Positions 27,558 through 34,703 of a stretch of DNA of 64,000 nt are shown here, piece after piece. The position numbers were made by a program, and so were the translations under genes. The notes under the pieces are model-generated. The model did not search any database and was not told the DNA's origin. It was given only the letters and a program-made list of their open reading frames with translations. Source of the stretch: Actinospineispora acaciae DSM 45401 (GTDB lineage Bacteria; Actinomycetota; Actinomycetes; Mycobacteriales; Pseudonocardiaceae). Each line of letters begins with the position of its first letter. Position 1 is the stretch's first letter. The stretch lies in NCBI RefSeq assembly GCF_000620785.1, contig NZ_JIAI01000021.1, positions 1 through 64,000 of the forward strand. Reading direction: 5' to 3'.

Positions 27558-28532
27558 TCAACGAGTGTTGCGCTGCGCGTAGTCGGCGATCTTGGCGATG
27601 TTGGTCTTGTCCACGTAGGACGGACCGGTCAGCACGGAGCGGCCGCCGCCGATGTCGTTGCCGTTGGTCAGGTTCAGCCACAGCGAGGCGACCGACATGT
27701 AGCCCTGCACGTAGGGCTGCTGGTCCACGGAGAACTCGATATCCCCGGACTGGATCTTCTGGGCCACGTCGGTGCTCAGGTCGAAGGTCACGATCTTGGC
27801 CTTGGCCTGCGTCTCCTGCTTGGACTGGAGCGCGGCCAGCGCGATCGGGGCGCCCAGGGTGACCACGTAGCCGATGGACGGGTCCTGCTGGAGCTTGGCG
27901 CCGATGGTGGCCTTGACCGCCGGCAGGTTCTCCGAGTCGACGTAGAGCACCTCGGTGTCCGGGTGGTTCTTCTTCACCCCGGCGCAGCGGGCCTCCAGCG
28001 CGACGTGGCCCTGCTCCTGGATCACGCAGATCGTCTTGCCGCCGCCGGCCGAGCTGATCCGGCTGCCCACCGCCTGGCCCGCGACCTCCTCGTCGGAGCC
28101 GAAGTACATCTGCGCGTCGTATTTCTGCCATTCCTTGTCACCGGAGTTGAACGCCACCACCGGGATGCCGGCCTGGCGCGCCTGCTGCACCACCGGGCCG
28201 ACCGCCTCCGGCTTCGCCAGCGTCACCGCGATGCCGTTGACCTTCGAGTCGATGGCGTTGCGGACCAGGGTGGCCTGCTTGCCCGGCTCGGGGTCGGAGC
28301 TGTACTTCAGCTCGACGTTGAGCTGGTTGGCCGCCGCCTGGGCGCCCGCGCGGATCTTGTCCCAGAACGCGTCGCCGGGCTTCTCGTGGGTGACCATCGC
28401 GACGGTGAAGCGCTGGCCGGTGGCGGGGCCGGCCTCGTTGCGCGCGCCCCCCTTGCTGCTGCACGCGGTCAGGGCGATGGCGAGCGTCGCGGTGACCGCC
28501 AGGGCGCGGACCAGAAGGCGAGTACTCCTCAT
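27558..28532 (-). CDS. Sugar-binding lipoprotein of the ABC importer (RbsB/MocB type)
   Basis: A 324-residue periplasmic-binding-fold lipoprotein. The lipobox ends in LTAC at residue 24. The mature domain shows FTVAMVTHEKPGDAFWDKIRAGAQAAA, GIAVTLAKPEAV, IPVVAFNSG and DLSTDVAQKIQSGDIEFSVDQQPY, all family-4 (ribose/inositol/rhizopine) features. The rhizobial rhizopine protein MocB belongs to the same family. It lies 24 bases after iolD, so it is part of the iol operon; specificity among inositols cannot be told by reading. Confidence 0.9.
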   Translation of the reverse strand: MRSTRLLVRALAVTATLAIALTACSSKGGARNEAGPATGQRFTVAMVTHEKPGDAFWDKIRAGAQAAANQLNVELKYSSDPEPGKQATLVRNAIDSKVNGIAVTLAKPEAVGPVVQQARQAGIPVVAFNSGDKEWQKYDAQMYFGSDEEVAGQAVGSRISSAGGGKTICVIQEQGHVALEARCAGVKKNHPDTEVLYVDSENLPAVKATIGAKLQQDPSIGYVVTLGAPIALAALQSKQETQAKAKIVTFDLSTDVAQKIQSGDIEFSVDQQPYVQGYMSVASLWLNLTNGNDIGGGRSVLTGPSYVDKTNIAKIADYAQRNTR

Positions 28533-28556
28533 TGAGCATTCCTCTCTCGGGGACCC

Positions 28557-30464
28557 CTAGATCAGGGGGCGCTGCGCGGTCATGTGCTGTTCGTAGGTCT
28601 TGCGGGCGCCTTGGGTGGACTCCAGCGTGGAGACCTCGGCGACCGGGACGTCCCACCAGGCGCCCGAGTCCGGGGACGGCGCGAGCGGGTCGGTCTCGAT
28701 GTGCACCACGGTGGTGCGGGTGGCGGCGCGCGCGGTGGCGATGGCGTCGCGGAACTCGGCGATGGTCCGGGCCCGGATGACGTCCGCGCCCAGGCTCGCG
28801 GCGTTCGCCGCCAGGTCCACCGGCAGCCTGTCGCCGTCCAACCGCCCGGTCTCCTCCGACCGGTACCGGTACGCCGTCCCGAACCGCTGCGACCCGACCG
28901 ACTCGGACAGCGCCCCGATCGAGGCGAACCCGTGGTTCTGCACGATCACGATGTTCAGCTTGACGCCTTCGGACACCGCCGTCACGATCTCCTGCGCCAT
29001 CATCAGGTACGAACCATCCCCGACCAGCGCAAACACCTCGCGCTCCGGCGCCGCCATCTTCACCCCGAGCGCCCCGGCGATCTCATACCCCATGCACGAG
29101 TACCCGTACTCCACGTGGTACGCCTTGTCATCACGCGCCCGCCACAACCGCTGCAAGTCCCCCGGCAAACTCCCCGCCGCCTGCACCACCACGTCCGTGG
29201 GTTCGAGCACCTCATTCAACGCGCCAAGAACCTCCGTCTGCGCCGGCACCGGCGCGAGCCCGAGCCGGTACGCGTGGTCCACCACCGCGTTCCACCGCGC
29301 CCGCGCGCCTTCGTACCGCTTCCGCGAGTCGGGGATTTTGTCAGGGTGAGTCGCGGATTCCGTCAGAAGTTCGGTGAGCGCCTCCAGGCCCGCGCGGGCG
29401 TCTGCCACCAGCATCTCGCCGGCGTGCTTGGCCGCGTCGAACCGGGCTACGTTGAGGTTCACGAACCGCACGTCCGGGTGCGCGAACACGGTCCGGGACG
29501 CCGTGGTGAAGTCGCTGTAGCGGGTGCCGATGCCGAGGACGACGTCGGCGTCGCGGGCCAGCTCGTTGGCCACCGGGGAGCCGGTCGCGCCGATCCCGCC
29601 GACCGCGGCAGGGTGGTCCCAGGGCACGGCGCCCTTGCCGGCCTGGGTGTCCGCCACCGGGATGCCGGTGACCTCGGCGAACCGGCGCAGCGCCGCGCTC
29701 GCCTCGCTGTAGATCACCCCGCCGCCGGCGATGATCAACGGTCGGTGTGCGGACCGGAGGAGGGCGGCGGCGCGGTGCAGCGCGGCGGGCTCGGGCACCG
29801 GCCTGGGGATGTGCCAGACACGTTTCGCGAACAGCTCGTCCGGCCAGTCGTACGCCTCGGCCTGCACGTCCTGGGGGAGCGCGAGGGTCACCGCGCCGGT
29901 CTCGGCCGGGTCGGTGAGCACCCGCATGGCGGCGAGCAGCGCGGACGGCAGCTGCTCCGGGCGCTGCACCCGGTCGAAGTACTTCGACAGCGGGCGGAAG
30001 GCGTCGTTGACGGAGATGTCGTGGCCGCGCGGGTCCTCCAGTTCTTGGAGCACCGGGGTGGCCACTCGGGTGGCGAAGTGGTCGCTGGGGAGAAGGAGCA
30101 CCGGGATTCGGTTGATGGTGGCGAGCGCGGCGCCGGTGAGCATGTTCGTCGCACCGGGGCCGATGGACGTGGTGCAGGCCAGGGTGGACAGGCGGTTGCG
30201 CATGCGGGCGTAGCCGACGGCGGTGTGCACCATGCCCTGCTCGTTGCGTGCCAGGTGGTAGGGGAGCCCTGACGAAATCCGCGACTCACCCTGACAAAAT
30301 CCCCGACTCGCGGGCGGTTCTAGGAGGGCTTGGGCGAGGCCGGCGACGTTTCCGTGGCCGAAGATTCCGAGCACGGCGGGGATGAGTCTTTGCTCGGACC
30401 CGTCGCGTTCGGTGTATTGGGCGGTCAGGAAGTTTACGAGCGCCTGGGACACGGTGAGTCTCAT
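28557..30464 (-). CDS. iolD: 3D-(3,5/4)-trihydroxycyclohexane-1,2-dione hydrolase with two in-frame repeat insertions
   Basis: A 635-residue ThDP enzyme that opens the inositol ring to 5-deoxyglucuronate. It shows the catalytic Glu region ARNEQGMVHTAVGYARM, a central domain with LIIAGGGVIYSEA, and the ThDP/Mg motif GDGSYLMM...VQNHG. Its ATG overlaps iolB (ATGA). Two segments look foreign: residues 51-66 (PASRGFCQGESRISSG) and about 368-381 (TESATHPDKIPDSR). Each is the translation of a dispersed 46-bp element, in opposite orientations, both preserving frame. The first interrupts the segment just before the conserved YHLARNEQG; the second sits between domains. Activity is probably retained, as all catalytic motifs are intact. 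Confidence 0.92.
   Translation of the reverse strand: MRLTVSQALVNFLTAQYTERDGSEQRLIPAVLGIFGHGNVAGLAQALLEPPASRGFCQGESRISSGLPYHLARNEQGMVHTAVGYARMRNRLSTLACTTSIGPGATNMLTGAALATINRIPVLLLPSDHFATRVATPVLQELEDPRGHDISVNDAFRPLSKYFDRVQRPEQLPSALLAAMRVLTDPAETGAVTLALPQDVQAEAYDWPDELFAKRVWHIPRPVPEPAALHRAAALLRSAHRPLIIAGGGVIYSEASAALRRFAEVTGIPVADTQAGKGAVPWDHPAAVGGIGATGSPVANELARDADVVLGIGTRYSDFTTASRTVFAHPDVRFVNLNVARFDAAKHAGEMLVADARAGLEALTELLTESATHPDKIPDSRKRYEGARARWNAVVDHAYRLGLAPVPAQTEVLGALNEVLEPTDVVVQAAGSLPGDLQRLWRARDDKAYHVEYGYSCMGYEIAGALGVKMAAPEREVFALVGDGSYLMMAQEIVTAVSEGVKLNIVIVQNHGFASIGALSESVGSQRFGTAYRYRSEETGRLDGDRLPVDLAANAASLGADVIRARTIAEFRDAIATARAATRTTVVHIETDPLAPSPDSGAWWDVPVAEVSTLESTQGARKTYEQHMTAQRPLI
29322..29367 (+). 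repeat. Dispersed 46-bp element, copy A, inside iolD
   Basis: It reads on the plus strand from CCGCGAGTCGGGGATTTTG; the second half repeats the first (GYGAGTCGSGGATTTYGTCAG twice, about 23 bp each). It is almost identical to copy B, inverted, 0.9 kb away in the same gene, and similar to copies at 46.9 and 48.2 kb. In iolD it is read on the minus strand as TESATHPDKIPDSR. Confidence 0.85.
30267..30314 (-). repeat. Dispersed 46-bp element, copy B, inside iolD
   Basis: Same element as copy A on the opposite strand, facing it. It is exactly 48 bases as inserted codons and is read in iolD as PASRGFCQGESRISSG. The opposite strand of the same unit gives a different peptide in copy A, and neither frame contains a stop. 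Confidence 0.85.
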
Positions 30465-31324
30465 TGGGGGCGCTCCTGGGTGGTGGTGAGTGGGAGGCGG
30501 GGGTCGGCGGGCTGGTCGGGCCACGTGTCGCGGACCCAGGCGTGCGCGGGGTCGTCGCAGATCAGCCAGGCGCGCTCGGGGTCGGGGCCGGCCATGACGT
30601 TGAGGTAGTAGAGGGGGTAGCCGGGGGCGGACATCGACGGGCCGTGCCAGCCGTGCGGTATGAGGACCGTGTCGCCGGTGCGGACCTCGGCGCAGATGTC
30701 GATCTCGCGGCCGGGGCCGGAGCCGTAGACCCGCTGGTAGCCCACGCCGACGCCGCCGACCTCGAAGTAGTAGATCTCCTCCAGGACGGACTCGCCGGGG
30801 CGGTGCTGGTCGTGCTTGTGGGGCGGCCAGGACGACCAGTTTCCGGCCGGGGTGAGCACCTCGACGGCGATCAGCTTGTCGGCCTCGAAGGTGTCCGGGT
30901 TGCAGAAGTTGTTCACCTGCCGGCTGGCCTGGCCGGCGCCGCGCAGCTCGACCGCGACGCCCTCGGCGGGGCCGTAGCGGGGGGCGAGCCGGCGGGTGGC
31001 GCGGGCGCTGGGCAGCGCGAACCGGCCGCCGGTGCGGGAGGACACCCGGGCGTGCGCGTCGCGGGGCAGGTAGGCGAAGTCGCTCACCCGGGAGAACACG
31101 TTGCGGCGCCCGGCCAGCTCGAACGTCTCGCCGTCGCAGCGCACGTCGGCGGCGCCCTCCAGGGGGAGCAGGACCATCTCGTCCGCGCCGGTGTCGAACT
31201 CCGAGGACCCGCCGGGCGGCAGCGTCAGCACCCGCAGCCCGCTGTACCCCCAGCCGGCCCGTTCGGGGGTGATGACGAGCTCGAACGCGCCGTCCGTCGT
31301 CTCTCCTCTACGTATAAGGCTCAC
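30461..31324 (-). CDS. iolB: 5-deoxyglucuronate isomerase
   Basis: A 287-residue bicupin (KduI/IolB) that converts 5-deoxy-glucuronate to 5-dehydro-2-deoxy-gluconate. The metal cluster WPPHKHDQHRPGESVLEEIYYFEV carries the His and Glu ligands, with TVLIPHGWHGPSMSAPGYPLYYLNVMAGP downstream. The GTG start overlaps the preceding aldolase stop (GTGA) and the stop overlaps the iolD ATG (ATGA). It lies directly before iolD in the iol operon. Confidence 0.93.
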   Translation of the reverse strand: MSLIRRGETTDGAFELVITPERAGWGYSGLRVLTLPPGGSSEFDTGADEMVLLPLEGAADVRCDGETFELAGRRNVFSRVSDFAYLPRDAHARVSSRTGGRFALPSARATRRLAPRYGPAEGVAVELRGAGQASRQVNNFCNPDTFEADKLIAVEVLTPAGNWSSWPPHKHDQHRPGESVLEEIYYFEVGGVGVGYQRVYGSGPGREIDICAEVRTGDTVLIPHGWHGPSMSAPGYPLYYLNVMAGPDPERAWLICDDPAHAWVRDTWPDQPADPRLPLTTTQERPQ

Positions 31325-32193
31325 AGCAGGCTCACCGCCGCGTCCACGGCTGAAGCCACGTCGTCCCCTGGTGGGAAGAGCAGGCTGCGGCCGATCACCA
31401 GGCCCTGGACGGTGGGTAGCGCGAGCGCCTTGCTCCATGCGGTGAGTGCGGCGTCCTGATTGGTAGCCACCTCGCCGCCGAGCACCAGCGCGGGCAGCGT
31501 GGTGGCCTCCATGGCCCGTTCCATGTCGTCGACGATCGGCACCTTCAGCCAGGTGTACGCCGAGGTGGTGCCCAGGCCAGCGGCCACCGTCATGGCCCTG
31601 ATCATGGCCTCGGCGGTCAGCTCGTTGCGGACCCGGCCGTCCACGCGGTGCGAGATGAACGGCTCGACCATGGCCATCAGCCGGTGCCGGGCCAGCTCGC
31701 TGACCGCGTGGCCGGCCGCGACCAGGGTGGCCACCGTTCCCGGGTCGGTCGGGTCGATGCGGGTCAGCATCTTGCCGCCCTCGAACCCCGCCGACGCGAG
31801 GGACGCGGCGTCGTACGCGGTGAACCTGTCGTCGATCTCGAACGCGGTGCCGGCCAGCCCGCCCCGGTTCATCGAGCCGACCACCACCTTGCCGTCCAGG
31901 GCGCCGAGCAGCAGCAGGTCCTCCAGGATGTCCGGGGTGCCGAGCACGCCGTTCACCCCCGGCCGGGACAGCGCCTCGGCCAGCCGGTCCAGCAGGTCGA
32001 TCCGGTCGCCCATGGCCAGCGGGCGGTCGCCGGCGCGCAGCGCGCCACGGGCCGGGTGGTCGGCGGCGATCATCATGAGCCTGCCGTGCTCGCCGAGCAG
32101 GGACGCCGGGCGGCGGCGGTTCGCGGCGGCCTCGGCCACGGCGGCCGGCCGGTGCACGCGGGTGTCGACGATCTTGCCTCGGTCAGCGCGCAC
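31321..32193 (-). CDS. Cgl0158-family (beta/alpha)8-barrel aldolase of the iol cluster
   Basis: A 290-residue barrel protein related to class I fructose-bisphosphate/LacD-type aldolases, known from actinobacterial inositol clusters (Cgl0158 in corynebacteria). Markers are MMIAADHPARGALRAG, NGVLGTPDILEDLLLLGAL, KMLTRIDPTDP, TWLKVPIVDDMERA with a candidate Schiff-base Lys, and a phosphate-binding-like GLVIGRSLLFPPGDD end. A reasonable role is cleavage of 2-deoxy-5-keto-gluconate 6-phosphate (IolJ step), as no other aldolase is in the cluster (inference). The GTG start overlaps iolC by 11 bases. Confidence 0.8.
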   Translation of the reverse strand: MRADRGKIVDTRVHRPAAVAEAAANRRRPASLLGEHGRLMMIAADHPARGALRAGDRPLAMGDRIDLLDRLAEALSRPGVNGVLGTPDILEDLLLLGALDGKVVVGSMNRGGLAGTAFEIDDRFTAYDAASLASAGFEGGKMLTRIDPTDPGTVATLVAAGHAVSELARHRLMAMVEPFISHRVDGRVRNELTAEAMIRAMTVAAGLGTTSAYTWLKVPIVDDMERAMEATTLPALVLGGEVATNQDAALTAWSKALALPTVQGLVIGRSLLFPPGDDVASAVDAAVSLL

Positions 32194-33130
32194 GGACGGC
32201 CTCCACCTCGTCGAAGGTGGGCATGGCGTCCGCGCAGGCCAGTCTCGACGCCACGATCGCGCCGGCGGTGTTGGCGAACCGCATGGTCCGCTCCAGGTCC
32301 CAGCCGGCGAGCAGCCCGTGGCACAGCGCGCCGCCGAACGCATCGCCGGCGCCCAGCCCGTTCACCACCTCCACCTCTACCGGCGGCACCTCCACCTCTT
32401 TGCCGCGTTGCGAGGCCAGCACGCCGCGCGGACCCTGCTTGACCACGGCCAGCTCGACGCCCAGTTCGTGCAGCGCGCGGGCCGCCGCCCTCGGCTCCCG
32501 GGTGCCGACGGCGGTGTCGCACTCGTCGAGGTTGCCGACCGCGACCGTGACGTGCGCCAACGCCTTGGCGTACTCGGCGCGCGCGGCCTCCCTGGACGGC
32601 CAGAACACCGGCCGGTAGTCCATGTCCAGCACCGTGATGCCGCGCCGGCCGCGCGCTTCCAGAGCGTGCAGCGTGGCCTCCCGGCTGGGCTCGGCGGACA
32701 GCCCGGTACCGGTCACCCAGAACACGTCGGCGTCTCGTACCGCGTCCAGGTCCAGCTCGTCGGGGTAGATCTCCAGGTCGGGCGCCTTGGGCAGCCGGTA
32801 GAAGTAGATCGGGAAGTCGTCCGGAGGGAAGATCTCGCAGAACGTCACGGGCGTCGGATACCGCGTCACCGGGGTGACGAACCTGTCGTCCACCCCGAAG
32901 CCGCGCAGCGCGTCGTGCAGGTACTCGCCGAACGGGTCGGTCCCGGTGCGGGAGATCAGCGCGGCGCGCCGGCCGTAGCGCGCCGCCGCCACCGCCACGT
33001 TCGCCGCCGTGCCGCCCAGGTACTTCCCGAACGAGGTGACCCGGCGCAGCGAGACCCCCGTCTGCAGCGGGTAGATGTCCACCCCGAGCCGTCCCATCGT
33101 GAGCACCTCCGGTGCCCCGCCAGCGTCCAT
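32183..33130 (-). CDS. iolC: 5-dehydro-2-deoxygluconokinase
   Basis: A 315-residue PfkB-family kinase that phosphorylates the IolB product. It has the substrate-side motif GKYLGGTAANVAVAAARYG and the catalytic/anion-hole motif NGLGAGDAFGGAL near the C-terminus. It is the first gene of the iol operon, with GAAGAGGTGGC before its ATG. The promoter, operator and divergent GntR gene lie directly upstream. Confidence 0.92.
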   Translation of the reverse strand: MDAGGAPEVLTMGRLGVDIYPLQTGVSLRRVTSFGKYLGGTAANVAVAAARYGRRAALISRTGTDPFGEYLHDALRGFGVDDRFVTPVTRYPTPVTFCEIFPPDDFPIYFYRLPKAPDLEIYPDELDLDAVRDADVFWVTGTGLSAEPSREATLHALEARGRRGITVLDMDYRPVFWPSREAARAEYAKALAHVTVAVGNLDECDTAVGTREPRAAARALHELGVELAVVKQGPRGVLASQRGKEVEVPPVEVEVVNGLGAGDAFGGALCHGLLAGWDLERTMRFANTAGAIVASRLACADAMPTFDEVEAVRAR

Positions 33131-33166
33131 GCCACCTCTTCCGTCCGGCCACGGCCGTGCGCCAAA

Positions 33167-33195
33167 GGTGTACCCTCACGTCACCAGCACGTCAA
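33167..33195 (-). promoter_or_regulatory. Promoter of the iol operon
   Basis: On the minus strand TTGACG (33195-33190) is followed by a 17-base spacer and TACACC (33172-33167), 36 bases before the iolC ATG. The -35 borders the GntR palindrome. Confidence 0.5.
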
Positions 33196-33200
33196 TACTT

Positions 33201-33225
33201 TGTCTTTACATACTTTGTAACGACA
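33201..33225. promoter_or_regulatory. GntR-type operator between iolC and its regulator
   Basis: TGTCTTTACA-TACTT-TGTAACGACA is an inverted repeat whose 10-base arms match at 9 positions. A direct repeat ATACTTTGT (33195-33203 and 33210-33218) overlaps it. The half-site resembles the IolR site I recall from corynebacteria. Its place next to the iolC -35 suits repression. Confidence 0.7.
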
Positions 33226-33248
33226 AAAGCGCGGAGACGGGGGCAGCG

Positions 33249-34007
33249 GTGCCTGAGCGAACGACGGTCTGGGGGCTGGTGCCGAGGGTGTCGTTGGACC
33301 GCACCAGCCCGGTGCCGCTGTACTTCCAGGTCGCCAGCAGGTTGCAGCAGCTCATCGAGGACGGCGAGCTGCCGGTGGGCGGGCGGCTGGAGAACGAGGT
33401 CGAGCTGGCCGACCGGCTCGGGGTGTCCCGGCCGACCATGCGCCGCGCGATCGGCTACCTGGTCGAGCGCGGCATGCTGGTGCGCAAGCGCGGTGTGGGC
33501 ACCCAGATCGTGCACCCCAAGGTGCGCCGGCCGGTCGAGCTGACCAGCCTCTACGACGACCTGGTGAAGGCCGGCCAGCGCCCGCGTACCGAGATCAAGC
33601 TGCTGGAGATCCGGCCCGCGCCCGACGCCATCGCCGAGGCGCTGGGCATCCCGTTCGGGTCGGAGATCAACTGGCTGGAGCGGCTGCGGTTCGCCGACGA
33701 CGAGCCGCTCGCGCTCATGCACAACGCGGTCCCGCTGGACGTGCTCGCCCTGCGCCGGGCCGACCTGGCCGAGCACGGCCTCTACCAACTGCTCCGCGCC
33801 GCCGGCCACATCCCTCGGATGGCCAACCAGACGGTCGGCGCCAAGGCGGCCACCGCCTCCGAGGCCAAGCTCCTCGGCGACCACCGAGGCGCCCCCATGC
33901 TCACCATGACCCGCACCGCCTGGGACGCCACCGGCCGCGCCGTCGAGTACGGCTCGCACATCTACCGCGCGAGCAGGTACTCCTTCGAACTCACCCTCAC
34001 CAGCTAA
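33249..34007 (+). CDS. GntR-family (UTRA domain) regulator of the iol operon
   Basis: A 252-residue regulator. The winged HTH is at about residues 20-90 (VPLYFQVASRLQQLI, ENEVELADRLGVSRPTMRRAI, YLVERGMLVRKRGVGT), followed by a UTRA ligand domain ending in YGSHIYRASRYSFELTL. It transcribes away from iolC across a shared region with a good palindrome, so it most likely represses iol genes until an inositol intermediate binds. GTG at 33249 is preferred because GGAGACGGGG precedes it. It ends 9 bases before a repeat/hairpin element. Confidence 0.9.
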   Translation: MPERTTVWGLVPRVSLDRTSPVPLYFQVASRLQQLIEDGELPVGGRLENEVELADRLGVSRPTMRRAIGYLVERGMLVRKRGVGTQIVHPKVRRPVELTSLYDDLVKAGQRPRTEIKLLEIRPAPDAIAEALGIPFGSEINWLERLRFADDEPLALMHNAVPLDVLALRRADLAEHGLYQLLRAAGHIPRMANQTVGAKAATASEAKLLGDHRGAPMLTMTRTAWDATGRAVEYGSHIYRASRYSFELTLTS

Positions 34008-34012
34008 CCCCC

Positions 34013-34116
34013 CGCCCGCGAGTCGGGGCTCTCAGCACAGTGAGTCGCGCGATCCGGCACACCGCCGATGTGCTCAAACGCCCGACTCGGTGTGCTCGGA
34101 CGCCCGACTCGCGGGT
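34013..34116. repeat. Diverged inward-facing pair of the 23-bp-unit element (copy E)
   Basis: The left half reads GCGAGTCGGGGCTCTCAGCA then GTGAGTCGCG on the plus strand; the right half reads GCGAGTCGGGCG then CGAGTCGGGCG on the minus strand, with CCGCGAGTCGGG/CCCGACTCGCGG ends able to pair. It has the same two-unit design as copies A-D but a different internal sequence. It lies between convergent genes and supplies the last codons (PPASRASEHTESGV) of the DUF4188 gene, and may end both transcripts. Confidence 0.7.
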
Positions 34117-34610
34117 GGGGGTTCGGGGGTTCCGTAGGAGACGCGCTGGCGGGCGGTGTTGCGGCCGGCGTCGACCTTGACGGGGGCGGTGGCGCCGGCC
34201 AGGCCGAAGGCCGGCATGTTCACGTAGACGACGTCGGTGCCGCCGGGGCGGACCTGGTAGGCCTCGTGGTACGCGCCGACGCTGCCGTCGTTGCCGATCC
34301 GGCGCACGTACCTGCGCCAGGCCGCGAGGTGCGGGGCGTCCGGGTTGGAGGCGAACTTCTGCAGCTCGTCCATGCTCCGCCAGTACTGGACCATCAGCGT
34401 GGTGCGGCCGCCGAGGAAGGTGTAGTTGGCGAGCAGGCCCTCGTCGCGGTCGGCGAGGTGGCGCAGGCTGCGGAACATCGCGAGCATCACGAACAGCCAC
34501 TTGTCCACCCGCCACCAGTGGTTGAACCGCATGCCGATCAGCACCACGACCATGCCGTCGGCGCCCAGCTCGGCGGTGTAGCGCCCAGGGAACACCCGAG
34601 GTCCGCCCAT
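34074..34610 (-). CDS. DUF4188-family protein (monooxygenase-like fold)
   Basis: A 178-residue protein resembling DUF4188 proteins, a dimeric alpha/beta-barrel-like group sometimes called monooxygenase-like. Conserved parts are FPGRYTAEL, MVVVLIGMRFNHWWRVDKW, LGGRTTLMVQYWRS and the AYHEAYQVRPGGTDVVYVNMP end. The ATG at 34610 was chosen because GAGGAGAGA precedes it, not the upstream in-frame ATG. The final 14 or so codons are encoded by a dispersed repeat, so the natural C-terminus was probably different. Function unknown. Confidence 0.75.
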   Translation of the reverse strand: MGGPRVFPGRYTAELGADGMVVVLIGMRFNHWWRVDKWLFVMLAMFRSLRHLADRDEGLLANYTFLGGRTTLMVQYWRSMDELQKFASNPDAPHLAAWRRYVRRIGNDGSVGAYHEAYQVRPGGTDVVYVNMPAFGLAGATAPVKVDAGRNTARQRVSYGTPEPPPASRASEHTESGV

Positions 34611-34703
34611 GGGATCTCTCCTCTTCCTCGGTACGGCTGCGCACAACTGTGCCGCGAAGAACCCGGCGTTGTCTATAACCTCGTTACCGATGGAGTGAGA
34701 GCG

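Noticed and set aside
29368..30266. The iolD segment between copies A and B as an invertible switch in the wrong orientation
   Set aside because: The protein reads through correctly with all IolD motifs in order, so the present orientation is the functional one; inversion remains only a possibility.
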